Positions 60,253 through 64,000 of a DNA stretch of 64,000 bases are shown here, piece after piece. A program made the position numbers and the translations under genes. The DNA is from Paenibacillus pinisoli. GTDB taxonomy: Bacteria > Bacillota > Bacilli > Paenibacillales > Paenibacillaceae. The DNA is taken from NCBI RefSeq assembly GCF_003605435.1, contig NZ_QXQB01000003.1:248001-312000 (forward strand), in the 5' to 3' direction. How positions within the stretch are numbered: the stretch's first letter is position 1; every line of letters begins with the position of its first letter. Under the pieces are notes generated by a model. The model was not told the origin of the DNA. It did not search any database and saw nothing but the letters and a program-made list of their open reading frames with translations.

Positions 60253-61245
60253 TTACAGCAATAGCTCAAGCCACTGTTCTTTCGTAATTGCGCCAAAATA
60301 ATACGGCAAATCCAGGCTGTCCGTCAGCTCGCGCAGCGAAGCTGCATCATAACGGGTGCCCGCAAGACGCTCCGCAACCTCGGCGCTGTCGCCCCTGCCG
60401 AAATAATCGCCGAAGATGGCCGCTTCCGCAATGACGCCCTCTTCCACTTGCAGACGGACGTCGAAGGTGCCGACGCCTTCAATCCGCTTGCGCTGCTGCA
60501 CGTTGAAAGCAGGCGAGCGGCCATAGTTCCACTCCCAGCTGCGATAGCGCTCGTCCGCCAGCTTGCGGACCTTGTCCCAGTCCCCGTCGCTCAGCTCGTA
60601 GACCGGAATCTCTTCGGAATCCTCGAACAGCGATTGCAGCAGCTTCTGCCGGAATTCCTCGGTCGTCATCGGCTCCTGCAGGAATTCGGAAATGTTCGCC
60701 ACGCGGCTGCGGATCGATTTCGTCGACTTGGATACATATTTTTCGGCGTTGACCTTAAGCGCCGACACCACGTTTTCAATCTCGGAGTCGAACAGAAGCG
60801 TGCCGTGGCTGAACATTTTGCCCTTTGTATGGAATTGAGCATTGCCGGATATCTTCCGCTCTCCGACCTGCAGGTCATTGCGTCCGGTCAACTCGGCTTC
60901 TACGCCCAGCTTGCGGAGCGCGCGGACGACAGGCTCCGTGAACTTCTTGAAGTTATGGAATGAACCGCCGTCATCTTTCATAATGAAACTGAAATTGAGA
61001 TTGCCCAGGTCGTGATAGACCGCGCCGCCTCCCGACAGCCTCCGCACGACATGAAGATTGTTGTCCTTCACATATTCGGCGTTGATCTCTTCAACCGTAT
61101 TCTGGTTTTTGCCGATAATGATGGACGGCTCGTTGATATAGAACAGAAGATAGTCGTCTTCGTCCGGCAAGGAACGAAGAATGTATTCCTCAAGCGCCAG
61201 ATTAAGCGCCGGATCGGTAATGCCGTTGTTGCTGATGAACCGCAT
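60253..61245 (-). CDS. lplJ: lipoate-protein ligase
   Basis: A 330-residue ligase that activates free lipoate with ATP and attaches it to lipoyl domains of 2-oxoacid dehydrogenases and the glycine cleavage system. Key segments are IIGKNQNTVEEINAEYVKDN, the lipoate-binding RRLSGGGAVYHDLGNLNFSF, and SGNAQFHTKGKMFSHGTLLF, followed by the C-terminal accessory domain. AAGGAGG precedes the ATG. Single gene. Confidence 0.93.
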   Translation of the reverse strand: MRFISNNGITDPALNLALEEYILRSLPDEDDYLLFYINEPSIIIGKNQNTVEEINAEYVKDNNLHVVRRLSGGGAVYHDLGNLNFSFIMKDDGGSFHNFKKFTEPVVRALRKLGVEAELTGRNDLQVGERKISGNAQFHTKGKMFSHGTLLFDSEIENVVSALKVNAEKYVSKSTKSIRSRVANISEFLQEPMTTEEFRQKLLQSLFEDSEEIPVYELSDGDWDKVRKLADERYRSWEWNYGRSPAFNVQQRKRIEGVGTFDVRLQVEEGVIAEAAIFGDYFGRGDSAEVAERLAGTRYDAASLRELTDSLDLPYYFGAITKEQWLELLL

Positions 61246-61417
61246 GAGTCATCCTCCTTCACGTTGTCGAAGCTATGGCCGCTTCCAAAGGTACATTGTC
61301 TAATAGGCATGTCCTTAGGGAGATTATACCTGTGAGCGGCTCTCCGGTTCAACCGGGATAGCTTTTGCCGCGGACGAGGAGTAGAATGGGTAAAAAATGG
61401 TGAGGAGCTGATCTGAT

Positions 61418-62392
61418 ATGGAATACCGTCGTTTGGGAAATAGCGGGCTGAAGGTGTCCGCTCTGGGACTGGGGACGAACGCGTTCGGCAAGCGGTCCGA
61501 CGAGCGCGCTTCGATCGATATTATTCATGAGGCGCTGGATAACGGCGTTACGTTCATCGATACTGCCAATATCTATGCCGGAACGGAGTCGGAGAGGATC
61601 ATCGGCCTCGCGCTGGAGGGCAGACGCCATGAAGCGGTGCTGACGACCAAGGCAGGCTTGCCGCGCGGCGCGGGCGCCTATGAGCGCGGATCATCCCGCC
61701 GCCATCTGATGAGCGAGCTGGAGGGCAGCCTGCGAAGGCTGAATACCGATTATGTCGATTTGTACCAAATCCACACCTTCGATCCCGAGACGCCGCTGGA
61801 AGAGACGCTGCGGACGCTCGATGATATGGTGCGCTCCGGCAAAGTCCGCTATATCGGCGCATCCAACTACTATGCGTGGGAGCTTATGAAAGCACTCGGC
61901 ATCAGCGACAAGCTGGGACTGAATGCGTACGTATCGATGCAGACGAGCTATTCGCTTGCGGACCGGACGCCGGAGCGCGAGCTTATCCCGCTTTGCCTCG
62001 ATCAAGGACTCGGCGTTATTCCATATTTCCCGCTGGCGGGCGGCATTCTTACCGGCAAATATGCCTCGGCGCAGGATGCGCCGGAGGGTTCGCGCGCAGA
62101 CACTGACCCCGGCTTCAAGCGGTTCATGGAAGAGAGGAACCTGACGCTTGCGCGCCAGGTGAATGAATTGGCGGCGGAAATCGGCACGACGGCAAGCACG
62201 CTGTCGCTTGCCTGGCTGATGGCCCGGCCCGCTGTCTCCACGGTCATCGTCGGCGCGACACGTGTCAGCCAGCTCCGCGACAATCTCTCCAGCTTAGATC
62301 TGAGGCTGAGCGCTGAGACGCTGGCGCGGCTGGACGAGATCAGCCTGCCGTTCAGGCAAGGCGAGCCATTCGCCGTGTACCGGCTGTCTTAA
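61418..62392 (+). CDS. aldo/keto reductase
   Basis: A 324-residue NADPH-dependent reductase with the AKR (YhdN/beta-subunit-like) layout: Asp/Tyr of the tetrad in FIDTANIYAGTESERIIGLAL (given in outline), Lys in VLTTKAG, His in LYQIHTFDP, and the cofactor segment STVIVGATRVSQLRDNL near the end. Substrate unknown. AGGAG lies 13 bases before the ATG. Its stop codon overlaps the stop of the next gene, which is convergent. Confidence 0.92.
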   Translation: MEYRRLGNSGLKVSALGLGTNAFGKRSDERASIDIIHEALDNGVTFIDTANIYAGTESERIIGLALEGRRHEAVLTTKAGLPRGAGAYERGSSRRHLMSELEGSLRRLNTDYVDLYQIHTFDPETPLEETLRTLDDMVRSGKVRYIGASNYYAWELMKALGISDKLGLNAYVSMQTSYSLADRTPERELIPLCLDQGLGVIPYFPLAGGILTGKYASAQDAPEGSRADTDPGFKRFMEERNLTLARQVNELAAEIGTTASTLSLAWLMARPAVSTVIVGATRVSQLRDNLSSLDLRLSAETLARLDEISLPFRQGEPFAVYRLS

Positions 62393-63099
62393 TCCAGCCC
62401 GTCGCTGGAGCTTTCGTGAGCTGCCGGCTCCGATACGGCCGTCACCCGGCTGGCCCGGATGACAAGCTCATTCATATGCTGCAAGCCGCTGCCCGAATCC
62501 AGCAGCGCGCGCAGCTCGAAGCCGCCGCCGCTTACGTCCAGCTCCTCATAGAGCCAGTGATTGCCCGGCAAGGGACTGAGCGCCTCATAATGGGTCACAC
62601 CTTCGAACCGAAGGAATAGATGAGCATGGCCAAGCATCGAGCCGCTGCAGTCCAGCAGCAGCTCGATGCTTTTTTCATCCTCGCTGACCGTTGCGGCGAT
62701 GACCCTCGCGTCATGAAGCCGGTGGATGATGCTGCGCTCCTCGGGCAGCTTAGACTCGACCCGCCGGTAACGCGTCCAATATGCATCCCTTGCCTCTTCC
62801 CATTCGCGCTCAAGGTCTTGCTTCCATGCCTCGGCTTTTCTACGAAATTCAGTGGACGGCATCCCCATTCTTTTCAAGTCGCCTTCGCCGCGCTTAATAG
62901 CTTCCTGTAGCTCTTGCGGCATATGGCGGGTAATGATTGGCTCCAGATAGGAATAGAAGGCAAGCGATTCCGCCTCGTAATCCCTGTCATTCTCCACATA
63001 CCACTGCCTGTCGGCTGCATAGTCCTCCTCACTTTCATGAAAGACGAGAAAGCCCCGAATTTGCATCTTCCGATACTGCTCCGCCGTGAAGTACTTCAA
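62389..63099 (-). CDS. DUF4085-like protein
   Basis: A 236-residue hypothetical that matches the DUF4085 family by pattern: start region KYFTAEQYRKMQIRGFLVF, the acidic YxxE-type segment SEEDYAADRQWYVEND, and the C-terminal ELLLDCSGSMLGHAHLFLRFEGV. No transmembrane segment or catalytic motif. The TTG at 63099 has GAGGAGGGG six bases upstream and matches the family N terminus, so it is preferred over the ATG at 63138. Convergent with the aldo/keto reductase, overlapping its last four bases. Confidence 0.8.
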   Translation of the reverse strand: MKYFTAEQYRKMQIRGFLVFHESEEDYAADRQWYVENDRDYEAESLAFYSYLEPIITRHMPQELQEAIKRGEGDLKRMGMPSTEFRRKAEAWKQDLEREWEEARDAYWTRYRRVESKLPEERSIIHRLHDARVIAATVSEDEKSIELLLDCSGSMLGHAHLFLRFEGVTHYEALSPLPGNHWLYEELDVSGGGFELRALLDSGSGLQHMNELVIRASRVTAVSEPAAHESSSDGLD

Positions 63100-63192
63100 C
63101 CTAGTCCCCTCCTCATATGAACGCCAGACACCAATCATGCCAAAAAAAGGGCCGGATACGAGCTCCTCTCCCTCGCCCCGGCCTTAGACCTT

Positions 63193-64000
63193 CTATACGT
63201 TATCGGCTGGATAGACAATGCCGAGCTGCCTTCTGGCCTCGTCCATAATTTCCATCGTAATAAGAGACACCTCGTGCGTATTTACCGATGACTCTCGCTT
63301 GCCTTCATTCAGCAGCTGGATAAATTCATCCAGCTCATAGTACATCGTATGCTCGATTGTCGGCCTTGTCAGATCCTGAACCTGGCCGTCACGCGTATGC
63401 AGCTCGATCCGCACCGGCTCGCTGATTTTATTAATGACAAGATTGCCGTTCTCCCCTTGAATCTCATTCGGCAGCGATGAACTAGTAATCTTGGAATGCA
63501 TCAGCACCGCATCCATCGAATCGTAGCCCAGAATGATGCTGCCTTCTCCGTCTACGCCTGTCTCAAGCTTAACCCCTTCCGCCTTGACCGTGCGAGGTCT
63601 GCCGAATAGGGCAACTGCAGGATAGATGCAATAGATGCCGATATCCATCAGGGAGCCGTTCGACAGCTCCGGCTTGAACGCATTCATCACCTCGCCTGCC
63701 TTGTAGGCGTCATAACGGGAGGAATATTGACAGAAGCTCGCAAAATATCGCCGTACCGGTCCGATTCGCTCCAGATTGTCGCGCAGAACGCCAAAGCCCG
63801 GCATAAGCGTCGACTTCACCGCTTCCATCAACAACGTGCCTGTGCGGTTCGCCGTTTCTATCATTTCCTTCAGCTCGCGGACATTGGAAGCCGCCGGCTT
63901 CTCGCACAAGACGTGAATGCCGTGATTCATCGCCGTGACCGCATGCGGAGCATGAAAGCTGTTAGGGCTTGCGATGTAGACGGCGTCGATCTCTCCGCTG
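63193..64000 (-). CDS. Gfo/Idh/MocA-family oxidoreductase (5' end outside the window)
   Basis: The C-terminal 269 codons of an NAD(P)-dependent sugar oxidoreductase; the reading frame stays open to the right edge, where it encodes EIDAVYIASPNSFHAPHAV, the end of the Rossmann domain. The family's catalytic-site segment is CEKPAASN (Lys of the EKP motif); the substrate-binding domain follows (GVLRDNLERIGPVRRYFASF, IGIYCIYPAVALFGRPRTV). Substrate and gene name are unknown. The start codon lies outside, so the cofactor GxGxxA loop is not visible. Confidence 0.9.
   Translation of the reverse strand, partial: SGEIDAVYIASPNSFHAPHAVTAMNHGIHVLCEKPAASNVRELKEMIETANRTGTLLMEAVKSTLMPGFGVLRDNLERIGPVRRYFASFCQYSSRYDAYKAGEVMNAFKPELSNGSLMDIGIYCIYPAVALFGRPRTVKAEGVKLETGVDGEGSIILGYDSMDAVLMHSKITSSSLPNEIQGENGNLVINKISEPVRIELHTRDGQVQDLTRPTIEHTMYYELDEFIQLLNEGKRESSVNTHEVSLITMEIMDEARRQLGIVYPADNV

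Overview
The window looks like a chromosomal segment of a spore-forming, low- to mid-GC Bacillota, most likely Paenibacillus or a close relative (Cohnella, Brevibacillus). This is inferred from strong GGAGG-type ribosome binding sites with many GTG/TTG starts, two sugar ABC-importer clusters with YesM/YesN or AraC-type sensors, an S-layer-homology (SLH) surface protein, a DesK/DesR-desaturase module, a YtrA-type GntR/ABC operon and an orphan kinase of sporulation type. There is no rRNA, tRNA, phage or insertion sequence that I can see. Most genes are on the minus strand and the base composition is fairly even, apart from one clear AT-rich island at about 12.5-14.6 kb.

Layout: 0-3.5 kb holds housekeeping enzymes (RNA methylase, LapA-like protein, old yellow enzyme NamA, SGNH esterase). 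3.5-10.4 kb is a sugar-uptake locus: lipoprotein, two permeases, membrane-bound AraC sensor, dehydrogenase and esterase. 10.7-14.8 kb is the most unusual part: a ComQ-like isoprenyl-synthase-fold protein, directly followed by a short peptide with a nitrile-hydratase-like (NHLP) leader and a C-terminal Cys-Gly-Pro-Arg-Trp-Ile tail, then a convergent 7TM histidine kinase resembling Spo0A phosphorelay kinases. 15-17 kb is a GntR/ABC operon. 17-22 kb holds a Nudix hydrolase, a secreted beta-propeller protein, a CE7 esterase and an alpha/beta hydrolase.

22.3-33.4 kb is a second carbohydrate locus: YesM/YesN two-component system, binding protein, two permeases and an FAD-dependent oxidoreductase. 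It is split by two GNAT acetyltransferases and by three different families of short tandem repeats (50, 43 and 27-32 bp units). A shared 11-base core, ATAGAACAAAT, lies 127-142 bp before the start codon of each part and probably marks the regulon. 33.4-36.5 kb holds two closely similar binding lipoproteins facing each other around a perfect terminator hairpin. 36.7-39.6 kb is the des-desK-desR membrane-fluidity operon with a palindromic operator candidate.

39.7-49.7 kb is mixed: a dihydroorotate-dehydrogenase-like domain fused to a polytopic membrane domain, an M29 aminopeptidase, a WYL regulator, two short-chain dehydrogenases, SpeD, an ECF sigma/anti-sigma pair and an AI-2E family exporter. 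49.7-54.1 kb is a nucleoside/ribose operon (RbsR-RbsK-nucleoside hydrolase-DcuC-like transporter) with a recognisable promoter and operator. 54.3-60.1 kb pairs a large SLH surface protein with a MalT-like LuxR regulator. The end holds lipoate ligase, an aldo/keto reductase, a DUF4085-like protein and a truncated Gfo/Idh/MocA oxidoreductase that runs off the edge.
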